Positions 43,246 to 54,106 of a stretch of 54,106 bases of DNA are shown here, in pieces. This DNA comes from Chara braunii (Eukaryota; Streptophyta; Charophyceae; Charales; Characeae). Position 1 is the stretch's first letter. Each line of letters starts with the position of its first letter. The notes beneath the pieces are model-generated. The model did no database searches, was not told where the DNA came from, and was given only the letters and a program-made list of their open reading frames with translations. The stretch covers positions 192,505-246,610 of the forward strand of contig BFEA01000034.1 in NCBI GenBank assembly GCA_003427395.1, given 5' to 3'. The translations under genes and the position numbers were made by a program.

Positions 43246-44463
43246 TGTGGTACGATTGCACTCATCTGGCACTTGTCTTCTGCCTAATGTGGTACATACA
43301 TGCGGTCTGCTTGGTGAGTTGGATCGTAAGTGGTGTGTAGTGAGGAGGGCGGAGACGAGTGATAGGCGACCCACGAGCTGAGGGGATCGCCAGGAAGGCT
43401 ACGTGGCGTAATGTGGTCTGGACAGTGTGATGAGAACTATCTAATGTGCGATTGATGCTGAGGTGGAACGACGAGATAATGCTGGTTGTGCCGATGCAGT
43501 GACTGATCATCGCAATGGTCATCAGGTCATCTGGTGAGATTATCTCTGTGGTTGGGGGCAGCTATTTGAGGTACGTTGCTCTTAACCTTATCTACCCTCT
43601 TCGACACTTCTTACTGTGAGGTTGTGTGTTCCTTCTTGAGAGTCCTCTCATTGTGAGGTGTCGAGTGCCCTCAACCTTGAGAGTCGGCAATGTTCACGTG
43701 GAGCATCTGGGAGAAGATGGGCGGAGCTTTCTGAAGGGCCCTGGACGAAGCACTGGGTCACGGTCACCATGCCAACTCACCGGGAGTAGAGCACGCATGC
43801 TTTGCTGCTTGTCCTTTGTTTGGCTTGCTGCGCTGTTAGATGGGTACTGAAGGGCAGGCCAGCCCTTAAGGGAGACGAGACCGGTTGTCTTTAAATAAGC
43901 ACCGTTAGGGGAACCATTGGCTGTGATCGTCGTCCGACTGCGACGTAAAATAATTCCTGGAGTCACTTGGGGGCGGACGTTAAATTGCCTCTGGATCAGC
44001 CAATGGTTGTAAGGCTCGCTGCACGCAAGGATAATCCAGTGCAGGGCTGGCCAGCTCAGCAGATACTCGGGGCACAGGGGTGGGCCGAACACACACCTTT
44101 TAGACACGCGACGCTCTCCAGATCGCTCAGGGACGCTGACGTCAAGTGATACTCAGGGGGACTAAGGGAGGGGTAGATTTCAGGTGATAAGTTCGAGAAA
44201 ATTCCATGTTGTCCTATCCACACAAATGATTCTATTTTTATGTTTTGATTAGTTAGGCGTACAGCCATTGACATCTGACATACAACATTAGTTAGAACTG
44301 TTTCTTGTTCAAACTAAAAATAGTTTTATTTGTAGGAATCTGACTTACCTGTTGGGCCCGAATGTAAAGTCTCCGAAATAGCCACCAGTTAATTGGTCGG
44401 TGCACTACGCTGCAGTAGGCATTTAGAGTGCACTAGTGCAGATTGTGTACAGGGCTGTAGCTC
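43246..44463 (+). other. Leader of Ty3 element 2
   Basis: About 1.2 kb between the primer-binding site and gag with no recognised coding sequence. The length is within the range of long chromovirus leaders. It contains small foldbacks such as GGGC-AGGCCA-GCCC near 43,851. Confidence 0.5.
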
Positions 44464-46362
44464 ATGAGCAACGAGGATGACACTGGAGAGGACGACAGGA
44501 GGATATTGCGATCGGCTAGGCGCCCAATTGCCTACTTGGCATTAGGACCAGAGGGCGACAGATATCTGTTCCGCCAGCTTAGGGAGAGGGAGCAGCAGCA
44601 GAGGAGGGCTAGAGCAGCAGAGGCTAGCAGAGCACTTGTGAGTGAGGTCGCAACTTCGGAAGCCATGGCCACTTCTGCGCAGTAGACTACTCAGGCCGGT
44701 AGTTCAGGGTCTGTTGGGTAAACGGTCGCGCAGACCCAGAGTCAGTCCGTTGGCGTAATGGCAAGCCAGCCACTAGTGTTGACGTCCGATGAGATCGCCA
44801 TACAACAAGCAGCATTGCAGGAGGCACAACTACAGAAGGCGTTTGGAGATATAAAAGCAGAGAAAGAAAGAATGATTAGAAGAAGAGCCAGGATGCAACG
44901 GAGACAAGCGGACGTTAGTGAGTTAGAGGAGATGGACCTGACGCACGTGACTGATGAGGTGAGGATCGTACGGTCCGTCCTGCTGAATGTGGTTGAGATG
45001 CAGGACCATCAGACAGCCATCCTTCAGGATATCCAGCAAAGTCTAGCCCTGTTGGTTGGGCAAGCGCAGGCAACATCACCAATGTCCGGGCCTGGTGCCT
45101 GGCCCGTTGCACATCCTCCTCCTTTTGTCCCACCGGTGACTGGGGTATCCCCATATGTAGCCCCATCATCGGTTGCGATCGTTTCCCTGGGCATGCCGCT
45201 ATCAGGAGGGATCACATCAGGATCTAGTTTGCAGGTTCCGGTACAGACAGTGTTCACCCAATCTCCGTTGCAGGTTGCAGTTACCACGCAGCCTGCTGTC
45301 TCGCAGCCTGCACAGCCGCAGGGTACACAACCCTTGTAGCCAGTGCAACCGCTTGTATCACAGGGTCCACAGCCCACTGGGATGCAGGGACCGGGACAAA
45401 CACAGTGGGTACCAAAGACGACCATCGCTGCTCCTAAGCCCTTCACAGGGGATAAGAGAGGCGAAGACCTCGACACATGGTTGAGGGCAGTGCCAGTCTA
45501 TGTTAGGTGTAAACTTACCTTGCCGCACGAAGAACTGCTTGTGGTTGCCTCCTACCTAGAGGGTAGTGCAACAAGATGGTTGAGTGGTTTAGTACAACTC
45601 CAGGGGTATGGTCATGACTTCCGCGCTTGGGCAGCCACCCAGAAATTGGATGACTTCCTTAAGCTGGTGGAGGAAAGGTGGCATGATCCTCAGGAGGCCC
45701 AAAGGGCCACTGACGCGATCCTGACACTGCACACACGGCAGTTCAAGTCAGTAAGGGAAGCCACCGACGCTGTTGAGCGTCTGATCTGTGTCCCAGGGGT
45801 GCGTTATGACCCCCAGGTTCTACTCACCTCCTACCTGAGATGCTTCTCTTTGCCTCTCAAGAACCAGTTGGCAGGTGAGGCCAACATCAATATGCACAAC
45901 TTTCCTTCGTTTAGCAAGAAGACCCTAGACCTTGAGGCGAAGATAGGGCATGAACAGGCACCCACTACAGACGGAAGGAGGAAGACACTGCCTCCTAACT
46001 GGAAGGCGAAGGGGCGCATTATGTTTGTCGATAACGATGGTTCTACCATCGAATTAGACGACAACTTCCAGGAACGAGTAGGTGCAGAGGCAGGCAACGT
46101 GGAAGCTTCAGGGGGTGGAGTAGTTGTTGCTGTAACTCAGAAAGGTAAGGCGACCAGTAGACGCCACGGAGGCTCCCTGTCAAGGAGTCAAGTTGACCCC
46201 AACGCTCCTCCATGGGAGGAAGCGGGTCTCATAGAGGACGTGTGGAGAGATTGGTACACACGACAAGCTTGTATTCGTTGTGGTCAATATGTCCATAATC
46301 AGTTCAAGTGTCGTAACAACAAGGTGACCGACAAGATCCCGCCTCGATGGGGCAGGCGGTAG
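44464..46362 (+). pseudogene. Gag of Ty3 element 2
   Basis: One frame with three early stops: TAG at about 44,683, TAA at about 44,719 and TAG at 45,337-45,339, each where a Gln codon one C-to-T change away would fit. The N-terminal part has a coil ('ERMIRRRARMQRRQADVSEL') and Pro/Gln-rich linkers. The capsid starts near 45,420 ('KPFTGDKRGEDLDTWLRAV', 'LEGSATRWLSGL', 'DFLKLVEERWHD'). It ends in a CCHC knuckle with exact CX2CX4HX4C spacing ('CIRCGQYVHNQFKC', about 46,270-46,311). Confidence 0.85.
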
Positions 46363-46609
46363 GATCCTCCCATCCCGTTGGTAGCAATGTTGCCAGCACT
46401 TCAGGCACTGCTCCGAGAAACACGCCGGGCCAGTAGGAAGAGTAGCTGTTCCTACTAGGGTCGAGGTGGTGGAGACTTCCTCACCATCTCGAGAGAGGGC
46501 CCAAGCTACTGACTCCAACGTCCTCCCGCAAACGCATTCAGACCCATCGAGCCTCTGTTCGATGAATGTGTTCGAGTCCTTAGAGGAGCTAGAGGAGGAG
46601 TGGTCTAGA

Positions 46610-47043
46610 TCAGACCCGCTAGCTTCTTGGACGGCCCTAGTCAAAGCCCCTAAGGGTGAGATGTTCGTCAGCGAGGTTGTCATTGGCGGCCGCAAGGCCG
46701 GGGCCAATATGACACTTGCTCGACTAGGAACTTTATTAGCCGCGCGTGCGTTGAGAGGTTGCGCTCACAGGGGCAAGTGCAGCGCCTGAGTCGACCTGTG
46801 GAGTCGACCTGTGCCAACAAACAGCGCATGGTAGTCAATGACTACCTCCAAGATGTGGAGTGTTGTTTCCCGTACGCGGGAGGGGAATTGAGACATCGTG
46901 TCTCGTTCCTAGTGAGCGATGAACTCCCCATGGACATGTTGTTAGGTATGTACTACCTCTTGACTGGGACCGAAAAGTGGTCAAACACACTTTTCCAGGT
47001 GGAGGGACCGCCAGATTGCATAAGTTCAAAGCTAGTAGTCTGA
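46610..47043 (+). pseudogene. Aspartic protease with altered active site
   Basis: Before about 46,700 one frame gives 'MFVSEVVIGGRKAGA'. The next frame carries 'YDTCSTRNFISRACVERL', so a frameshift lies at the active site. The catalytic triad reads Asp-Thr-Cys (46,711-46,719) instead of Asp-Thr-Gly. The C-terminal half includes 'DMLLGMYYL', the usual ILGMDWL position. A single point change explains Gly to Cys. Confidence 0.75.
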
Positions 47044-47147
47044 TTGAGTCCCATGGATGCATGTGTGCGGCCGCGTTCTATAACTATTATAAGCAAAATC
47101 AGGAGGAGGGTATGCACTAAGTTTATGTCTTTGTTGCAGGCGAGCCG

Positions 47148-47455
47148 GTGAAAATGCCGCCGGAGATAGAGGGAGTAGTTGCCAAGTACCATGATCTATT
47201 TGAAGAGCCGACAGGGGTTGTAGAGAGGGAGGTCGTCCACGCGATAGAGATTATCCCAGGGTCTAGCATTCCGAAGGGTAAGATCTATCGGATGTCCCCA
47301 GGCGAGCTCGATGAGCTTCGCCGACAGCTCAAGGAACTCGTAGAGAAGGGTTGGATCCGGCCGAGTGTCTCTCTTTATGGATCTCCATTGCTATCCGGGC
47401 GAGTTTGGCCGCACCTGTGTCGTGTACTTGGGTCATGAGATTTCGCATTAAAGCC
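47148..47455 (+). pseudogene. RT remnant with catalytic region deleted
   Basis: The N-terminal RT lead-in is intact ('VVAKYHDLFEEPTGVV', 'RRQLKELVEKGWIRPSVSLYGSPLL'). At about 47,396 it jumps to 'FGRTCVVYLGHEISH', which belongs after the palm. Roughly 140-150 codons, including the YxDD box, are missing as one deletion. The frame changes at the junction. Confidence 0.82.
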
Positions 47456-47468
47456 CGATGACGCGAAG

Positions 47469-48110
47469 GTGGCTAGCATTCGTGACTGGCCGCGTCCTCA
47501 GTCTGTGACTGAGATGAGATCTTTCTTAGGGATGACCTGCCACTATCGCAATTTCGTGGAAAACTATAGCATAGTTGCCGCCCCTCTGACTGATCTGACC
47601 CGCCTTGACACCCCATGGGAGTGGACTGAGAGATGTGAGGCTGCTTTCAGACATCTGAAGCATGCGTTGACGCATTACGAACTCTTGAAGCTTCCGGATC
47701 CTGACAAGCCATTTATAGTGACTACGGATGCTAGCCAATATGGCATAGGCGCCGTACTTGCACAACAGGAGGGGAAAAAGTTGAGGCCAATAGAGTACAT
47801 GTCCAAAAAGATGCCCTCTCAGAAGTTGGCTAAGTCCACCTATGAGAAGGAACTCTATGCGGTTTACAAGGCTCTGACCCATTGGAGGCACTACCTCCTT
47901 GGAAGGTTCTTCATCCTCAGGACTGACCATCAGACCCTGAGATGGATGAGAACTCAACCGATACTCTCTGATGCTCTCAAGCATTGGATCGAAGTCATTG
48001 AGCAGTATGACTTCGAGCCCCAGTACATCAAGGGCGAGTACGACAAGGTTGTTGATGCCTTGTTGCGCAGACCAGATTTCTCTGGTGCGCTGATCACTGA
48101 GTTTGGGCTT
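47469..48110 (+). pseudogene. RT thumb/connection and RNase H
   Basis: Reads continuously: 'MRSFLGMTCHYRNFVENYS' (connection), 'FIVTTDASQYGIGAVLAQ' with the first RNase H Asp intact, 'YEKELYAVYKALTHWRHYLLG', 'LRTDHQTLRW' and 'YIKGEYDKVVDALLRRPDF' (Ser replaced by Leu in the usual DALSR). This is the best-preserved domain of the element. It removes RNA from RNA-DNA hybrids during reverse transcription. Confidence 0.88.
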
Positions 48111-49241
48111 GCGGACAATGTTACTCAGTCCATGGTGGAAGCCTACCGTGAGGATCCGTTCATGTCTGAGATCATCCGCAGACTCGAAGCGAAGGACAAA
48201 GTGACTTCTGTTGAGTTTGAATTGGTCAACGGCTTGCTGTTCCTCGATAAGGCTGGGAATTTGTGTGTCCCGAATAGCGAGTGTTTGCGTAGTTTGTTTT
48301 TAGGAGAGTGCCATGATGCCACCGACCATTTTGGATACAAGAAGACCGCAGCTAATCTGCTGCAGCGGTTCTGTTGGCCCACGATGATGCGAGACACCCA
48401 GCTGTACGTGGAGACTTGTTAGGTCTGTCAAAGGGACAAGCCACGTACTCAGGCTCCTCTTGGGCTCCTAAAGCCCCTTCCGATTCCGAAAAGGCCTGGT
48501 GAGAGTTTGTCCATGGATTTCATGGATACGCTGGTCACCAACAAGAGTGGGATGAGACACATCTTCGTTATCGTGGATAGATTTAGTAAGTACGCTAGAT
48601 TAGTAGCAATGCCAGAAACAGCAAGAATGGAGTACGTCATCAGAATGTTTAAAGAGAACTGGGTCAGGGATTTTGGGTTACCGAAATCCATTATCAGTGA
48701 CAGGGATGTCTGATTTACCAGCGAACTGTGGAAGGCCGCTGCTGCAGAGCAGGGAACCCAATTGCAAATGACTTCTGGGAATCACCCAGAGGCCAACGGT
48801 CAGGCCGAGCAACTGTATCGTGCTGTACAACACCTGTTGAGGCATTACATCAAGCCCAACCAGGCGGAGTGGGATGAGAAGCTTGCTCTCATCGCCAGTT
48901 TGTACAACAACGCGGTGGACAGCGCCACCGGGGTGAGCCCAAACAGTTTGCTATTGGCTTTCAAGCCTAGACTACCCTTAGATTTTCTTCTTCCTGAGAA
49001 TCTGTCAGCTGCTGCACCAGGCACTTTAGAATTTGCTTACCGGTATGAAGACAAGATGCAGCACGCTGTAGAACAGATGCAAAAGGCACAAGCGGCTATG
49101 ATAGAATCTGCCAACAACACCGCCGTGAGTCTTCATTTCAGGTTGGAGACAGAGTCTGGGTTAAGTCCTCGGAACTGGGACAATAGCACGGGATCTCCCG
49201 CAAGCTCATGCCACAGTACTTTGGACCATGGGACGTCTTAG
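48111..49241 (+). pseudogene. Integrase of Ty3 element 2
   Basis: In the same frame as RNase H. The zinc-binding part has 'ECHDATDHFGYKK' and 'CWPTMMRDTQLYVETC', then a TAG (48,420-48,422) and 'VCQRDKP'. The core begins 'MDFMDTLVTNKSGMRHIFVIVDRFSKY'. The second Asp lies in 'ISDRDV', followed by a TGA at about 48,712. The Glu is in the 'HPEANGQAEQLYR' region. Both stops are one C-to-T change from Gln and Arg codons. A frameshift follows near 49,135. Confidence 0.85.
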
Positions 49242-49633
49242 ATATTGTTGGGACTGATCCAGATGGACCTTCTTACGTAGTCCGGATCCCCGGTCATCTT
49301 CGCACTTACCCTGTCTTTCACGCCTCCAAGCTTGCACCGTTCAAAGAAACAGATCAGTTTCCATCTCGCCGCTCAATGCTGCCCCCAACCATGGACGGAG
49401 AGGTGGATATCGACGATATCGTGGACCACAGGAAGATGCCAGTCGCAAGACCAACAGGCAGGGGACGTCCTCCGAAACAGAAGCTGCAGTACCGCGTTCG
49501 GTTCCGGCATCACACTGATCCGAAGGAGGACCGCTGGTTCACCAGGGAGGAACTCATGCAGACCGCTCCTCAAGTTGTAGCCCATTACGAGAGATCTCTG
49601 CAGAAGGGAAAGCACCCAATGATTGAAGATTGA
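49140..49633 (+). pseudogene. Integrase C-terminus with chromodomain-like tail
   Basis: Reads 'MPQYFGPWDVLDIVGTDPDG', 'LRTYPVFHASKLAPF', then a chromodomain-type segment 'DIDDIVDHRKM', 'LQYRVRFRHHTDPKEDRWFT' and 'REELMQTAPQVVAHYE'. The Trp-Lys-Gly core of canonical chromodomains is changed (FRHHTDP), so it may be a divergent or decayed form. It ends with TGA at 49,631-49,633, 24 bp before the polypurine tract. Confidence 0.78.
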
Positions 49634-49656
49634 GCTTCTCAGAGGACTGTTGAAGC

Positions 49657-49670
49657 TAAGGAGGAGGGAA
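49657..49670 (+). promoter_or_regulatory. Polypurine tract
   Basis: AAGGAGGAGGGAA immediately before the 3' LTR start TGCGAGGCC; it primes plus-strand DNA synthesis. Confidence 0.85.
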
Positions 49671-50583
49671 TGCGAGGCCTTTGCCTCCATGAGCCCCTTC
49701 TTGCCCCATTCTGAAGCAAGTTGGCCGCCCTAAGTGAAGGCAGGCTCGACGAGGCCCTCAGGGCCCTGTTTTGGTCACCACGCAACTCAAGGAAATTCAG
49801 GCAGTTGCGTAGCGCCAGGTGGTTGAGAGAACCCAGGCCCTGGGCCGCCTGTGTGAATGTATGGAAAGCAGGCCCTGGGCTGGATACGGGCACTGGGCCG
49901 AACACAGGCCAAAGGCAGTTGGGCGCATGCAACCACTTCAGGCCCAAGGCCTGTTCTCGTTCGTGCTGGGCCTCAGGCTACTGGAAGCTTCCTGGGACTG
50001 GACGCAGGCAGGCCACTTCGATATAGCAAAGGGCCTGCCTCCGCATTCGGCATTCGGGTGCTGGCTGCATGCTGCGCAAGCGCTGCTGCACTATTTGCTG
50101 GCTGGCGCCTACGCGCTCACGGGCGAGCAGGGAAAGAGCAGGCAGCCATAGCCGAGCTGCGCTGCTGTAAGCTGGGTGTGGCGCAGGGTGGTCCTTGGGT
50201 GCAAGTGGCATCTGTGTGNNGGGGAACGAGGTTGTGAGTAAGGCGAGAGACATACCTGGTGCTGGAAGCGTGCGACATTGGTCGCTGTATGCTCGTACTT
50301 CGGGAGAGCTGTTGTCGTCAACTTTGGCATTGTAGTATAGGCTAGATAGGATCTGCCACATGCAGTCTGGGCGCCAAGTGCCAGATAGGATATCAACTCT
50401 GGTTCTTCATTGATGATGATGATGGGACTATTTCAGCATTGTCAATTATGAACTCTTGGTGTGTTCTTATTTTGGTGAATCTCGTGATGCAATTCTGCTG
50501 TTGGTTCAAGGTCACGACTATCTGGACTCATATGTATGATGCTCTTTGATTGCTGAAGTTCGCTATTGCTCATCTTCCTTGCA
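49671..50583 (+). mobile_element. Ty3 element 2: 3' LTR
   Basis: 913 bp, TG...CA ends, preceded by the polypurine tract and followed by ATAA (50,584-50,587), the same 4 bp that precede the LTR at 38,674. It contains NN at 50,219-50,220 and a 14-bp segment near 50,077 absent from the first LTR. GGCCC/GGGCC foldbacks are frequent in its first 350 bp. Confidence 0.9.
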
Positions 50584-53500
50584 ATAAGGTCCTGTTTAAG
50601 GAAAAAAATAATAATAATAATAATTAAAAAAATAATAATAATAAGATTTCAGCGTTTTTTGGAAATGGTCACCACAGACAATTCCAATGGACAAAAACTC
50701 TACAGAACATTGAGAAATGGTCACCAGTGACCAGACACAATTCCAACAGTCAAAAGAAAAAAATCACAAAACAAAAGTGAAAATTTGGCCAAAAACACCT
50801 GATTTCAGCAATGAAAACAGTTTTACCCCGTTAACCACTGGTGGCCACATGCAGCTGAGCAGCTCCTGGTGTCTGTTCCTAAAGGAAAAGAGAAAAGAAT
50901 CCTTTGTGAGCAGAAGCAGTACATGGATAGAAGTTTCGTGGTACTGACTGCTCATGATATACCGTCTTGTTCCTGTTTTCAATCAAACTTACCTTCCACA
51001 GGCAATAGCCATGGAGGAGAAGGAAGCAATGATCTTTGATCTTGTAACAAAAAGGACAGCAAAGATATCAGTTGATGCCCCTGTAAGTTTTCGTTTTCTA
51101 TTCTCAATTGCTTTTCTTTTCTCGCTAAAATGTCCTGCTCTCTTTTTCGCCTTTTCTTTTTTCAGCTGCCCAGCCTCTTGATCTGGTAACACAAGTCACC
51201 AGATCATTGAAGCTCCACCAGGGATAAGTGGGAGGGTGGAAACGGGTCAGCAAAGTAAGATGCATCTCTGCAGGTCCATGCACCCCCCCTCCTTGCCCAT
51301 TCCTTGAATGCCAGCACTGCGGGTTGTTGAGTCTGTGCGCAAATTGGGCAACCACCCCAGCCACTCAAGAGTCAAAACGGAGATCACAGATCAGATTATC
51401 TGTCACACATCATGCTTGCAAAGTTGTATTAGGCTTTACTCCCACAGTGAATTATACAACAATGCAACCTGAAACTGCACAACACGGTCAGTCAATCACC
51501 CTCCTGCCTTATATTAGCCACTGAAAACAGAAATCAGAGATCAGATTGACTGTTTTCTGGGTTCCATTTTCTCATATCGAACGTCTGTGACAATACTTTG
51601 TTTGCTTGACTGAAGGGAACGCAATTGGTACGTAAAGCCAATCAAGCAAGGTTCAGAATCAGAAAAAATGCGAGCAAATACAAAGGCATAGTAATGAGAT
51701 AGTGAGCGACGAGAGTGAGAAAGAGATTGAGAAGGAGAAGAGAGACACCCACGGAAAGCCATCAAAGATGTACGTGAATCGAGCAATGATGCTCAATTAA
51801 ACTAATAATGAAGCCAAAGTGAGCACCATCCAGCTCAACGACTTCTGTAATGGTGTCTTGAGTGGAGTACGCATTTTGAGGCACCTTTTCCCCTCTTTAC
51901 TGTTATTTTATTTTAGGGGGAAGTATGTTCATGTCACTTTTGAGCATCGAATGAGCAAAAAAAACATGCGGCAGCAAAGAAAACAGGCGCCGAGTTCGAA
52001 AAGCAACGAAAGTACCAACGGCCGTGGTGTCAGGCCGGGTGTCATAACTACAGGGGTCGGCCGTGGTGTCAGGCCGGCTGGGTTTCATAACTACAGGGGT
52101 TGGCCGTGGTAAAAGGGCCTTTACCCGATTCAGACCCTGTACGGCAATTGCAACATAGAGGGGTCACTCACCAGGGCCCAACTCGTGAAAGCAGATCAAA
52201 GGACATGTTCTCGGGGTCAAAGGTCACATCCTAACTAAAGGAAAAGCCAATACTAAAGGTCACATTTGTGCCCCTGGACGAACAGTTGTAATATTCAGAT
52301 GAGGGAGTCACATCTGTTCATCCAGGGGGTGTGCAAGTCATGTCTGTTCATGCAGGAGATGTGTCTGTACGTGCAATATGTGTGTCTGTTCGTGCAGTAT
52401 GAGTGTCTGTTCGTGCAGAATGTGTGTCTGTCCAAAAGGAAGTCAAAGGGCAGGTTCCCAGTTCTATCTAAGTTTAATAGGAGGTCTAGATTCAGACGCC
52501 TAGTCGGAAATCAAGGCCAAATGGCCGCAACAGCAGCAGACCCTGAGGGGAAAATACTAGGACACACACATGTGCATGGGTCTGGGACTGAAGGAGGCTC
52601 AAAGTGCCAATGCAGACCAATGCAGACCTCACCAGGGGAGGCCAGTAGTATAAAGCAATAGGCCAGCCTCCCTTGACATCAGATTCCCACTAGCGTATTG
52701 GCGTGGAAGTGTTGTATGCACTTGTGTGCTGGCTGGTTGGGTTAGCGCTGGAGGAGAAGCTGCGCTGAGAGGAGGAAGAGAGCTGGGCGCTGGCTTGCAA
52801 GTGGCAGCCATATCTGCGCCAGCTAGTTGGTATAGTTAGTGGGTTAGTAGTTAGTCTACAGTGAGTANCATTCAAAGTAGATCTTCGTAGTAGGAGTGTG
52901 CATGTATGGTGGGACAAGAGAACCAAGACTGAGGTCCAAGGGAGAGAAGAGAGAGAGAGAGAGGGGTAGGATCTGGTTATGGTGGATACTTACTTGCTGT
53001 GCACTGTACTTGAGTTCTGAAGGTGGCGCTGGCTGAGCCAGGCCCCATTCATGAGACGGAAGGAAGAAACTCGTGATAATGTTGGGCGCTGAACTTTGGA
53101 TCTCGATATACTCTTGTATAATGTGTTGATGATTAATTGAGGTGCGCATCTTGGTTCTATCCCATCTTATTTGGACTATGTGTGAGTTTCATCTTGTGTG
53201 AGTCAATGTCTATGCATGCGTTGTGATACACTCCAGCAAGAGGAGGACAGTCAGGTCCCTTGCAATCTTGGTATCGGAGCAGAAGCTTGTTGCACTCACT
53301 GCGCTGGCATGAGTAAGACCGGCGAGAAGAAGGAAAGAATGCTGGCTTGAGGATGATGCTGGCGATGGTGGAGTTGTGAGACAGAGGTGGATTGGGATTG
53401 GGGAAGAAGTAAGCCGAAGAGGAAGGGGCAGACGATTACTTACCTGGAGCGCATTGGATTGCAGAGCAACGAGGAGCTTCATCAACGGCCACTTCAAAGA

Positions 53501-54106
53501 GAGAAGAATCTCCATATCCCCCTACCTGGCTGCGTGTGTGTGTACTCTACTTGTTACATCTTCGACGCCACACGGGTCCTACCGGACCCGACATAGGGTA
53601 GAGGGACACAGTAGGGCCAAAGGCCCGACCTTGGGGGTACTACAGGCCGTAAAGGCCTTACCTTGGACCAGACCCGACGGGCCGGCCCAAACGATGTTAC
53701 CGTTTGGGCCTGGCGGCGCTCTTGAGGCTGTCGCCCACGGTTGGGGCTGAACCGTCCATCTGGACGGTTCAGGGCACGGTCCGGCCTCGCAGCATAGAGG
53801 CCGACCTCTGCCCACTGGTACAAAGGTACCGGTCCAGCCTCAGTGAGGCTATCGACCCACCGGTATTCTACGCGGTGCGGTAAGGTCGGCGCCAGAGCGC
53901 CGTTTGAGCGCTATTCTTAGCGCAGGAGGAAGGACAGCAGCAGCGCGAGCTAGCGCAGCGGCAGCAGCGAGCGAGGACAGCAGCAGCAGCACGGCGGCCA
54001 TAGCCGCCTCAGCAGCAGCAGGGCAGGTACCAGGAGGCGAGGATCTCTTCCTCCCTCCACGGTCCCGTTCCCCTCCTCCTCACCTCCGTCTTCTCCCTCT
54101 CTCTCT
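50584..54106 (+). repeat. Downstream flank, copy 2
   Basis: Second copy of 39,572-42,987, continuing 105 bp further into CAG- and CT-rich sequence. Equivalent features: candidate exon 51,002-51,082, intron 51,083-51,165, 21-bp minisatellite 52,311-52,432, TATA 52,649-52,655, LTR end 53,264, primer site 53,269-53,280. About a dozen substitutions relative to copy 1 cluster at 52,470-52,740. Confidence 0.93.
53573..53923 (+). repeat. GC-rich hairpin array 3, copy 2
   Basis: Eleven stem-loops in 351 bp: CGGGTCC/GGACCCG (53,573-53,590), GGGCC-AAA-GGCCC (53,614-53,626), AGGCC/GGCCT (53,644-53,658), 10-bp GGCCCAAACG/CGTTTGGGCC (53,684-53,710), 10-bp TGAACCGTCC/GGACGGTTCA (53,748-53,771), GGCCTC/GAGGCC (53,783-53,802), ACTGGTAC/GTACCGGT with one G-T pair (53,814-53,833), AGCCTC/GAGGCT (53,836-53,850), CACCG/CGGTG (53,858-53,877), GGCGC/GCGCC (53,888-53,901), GCGCT/AGCGC (53,908-53,923). 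Loops are not conserved. No coding domain. Confidence 0.82.

Larger units (their letters stand above)
43246..49670 (+). mobile_element. Ty3/gypsy chromovirus 2, internal region
   Basis: Order: leader, gag, protease, RT remnant, RNase H, integrase, chromodomain-like tail, polypurine tract. Protein similarity is clear throughout, but most of the RT is deleted, the protease active site is altered, and stops interrupt gag and pol. The element is defective; its two LTR-flank junctions are still recognisable. Confidence 0.9.

Overview
The window looks like repeat-dominated nuclear DNA from a plant-lineage (streptophyte) eukaryote with a large genome. The evidence is degenerate Ty3/gypsy chromoviruses with chromodomain-type C-termini, an L1-like LINE with a CCHC ORF1 and a zf-RVT-like ORF2 tail, primer-binding sites matching plant initiator-Met and Asp tRNAs, a block of plant-type CCCTAAA motifs, and many long microsatellites. 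A charophyte such as Chara would fit, but that is a guess. I found no intact host protein gene, rRNA, tRNA or CRISPR array. Every sizeable coding region is a broken retroelement gene.

Layout. 1-2,600: CT repeat, an LTR-like promoter block, a stray RNase H fragment and a small hairpin cluster. 2,618-8,706 (minus): a decayed Ty3 chromovirus (gag, protease, RT, RNase H, integrase, chromodomain) with stops and frameshifts. 8,760-12,300: telomere-like block, AT-rich spacer, an orphan gag on the plus strand and LTR-like sequence. 12,400-16,000: microsatellites, minisatellites and purine tracts next to splice-donor-like sites. 16,180-22,590: two non-coding blocks packed with hairpins, pointing at each other around a central inverted repeat that holds an assembly gap. 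22,600-26,400: more scattered hairpins, then an LTR end with a tRNA-Asp primer site. 26,400-29,900: undetermined retroelement interior and AT-rich DNA. 29,940-30,380: C-rich minisatellite. About 31,190-38,225 (plus): a decayed LINE. 38,674-50,583: a second Ty3 chromovirus (plus), assembled in a way that duplicates its 3.4-kb downstream flank (39,572-42,987 and 50,584-54,001).

The most unusual content is a set of arrays of short hairpins. In two arrays (16,460-17,620 and 21,505-22,270) the apical part is nearly constant (ACTCCCGTGGGGT in one, CCATCCAATCTTATGGAAC in the other), while the outer stems have different sequences in each copy and still pair. Each array lies 230-270 bp inside a shared 51-nt structured head motif; the two head copies differ by changes that keep the inner stem paired. 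A third array, GC-rich and without a shared loop, lies in the duplicated flank (42,559-42,909 and 53,573-53,923). Conserved loops with covarying stems suggest selection for RNA or DNA structure, or a mobile mini-hairpin. I do not recognise this as a described family.

The second Ty3 locus reads best as two haplotypes placed in tandem: a solo-LTR allele flanked by ATAA, and a full-length allele ending in the same LTR-ATAA-flank junction, joined through a single N at 42,988.
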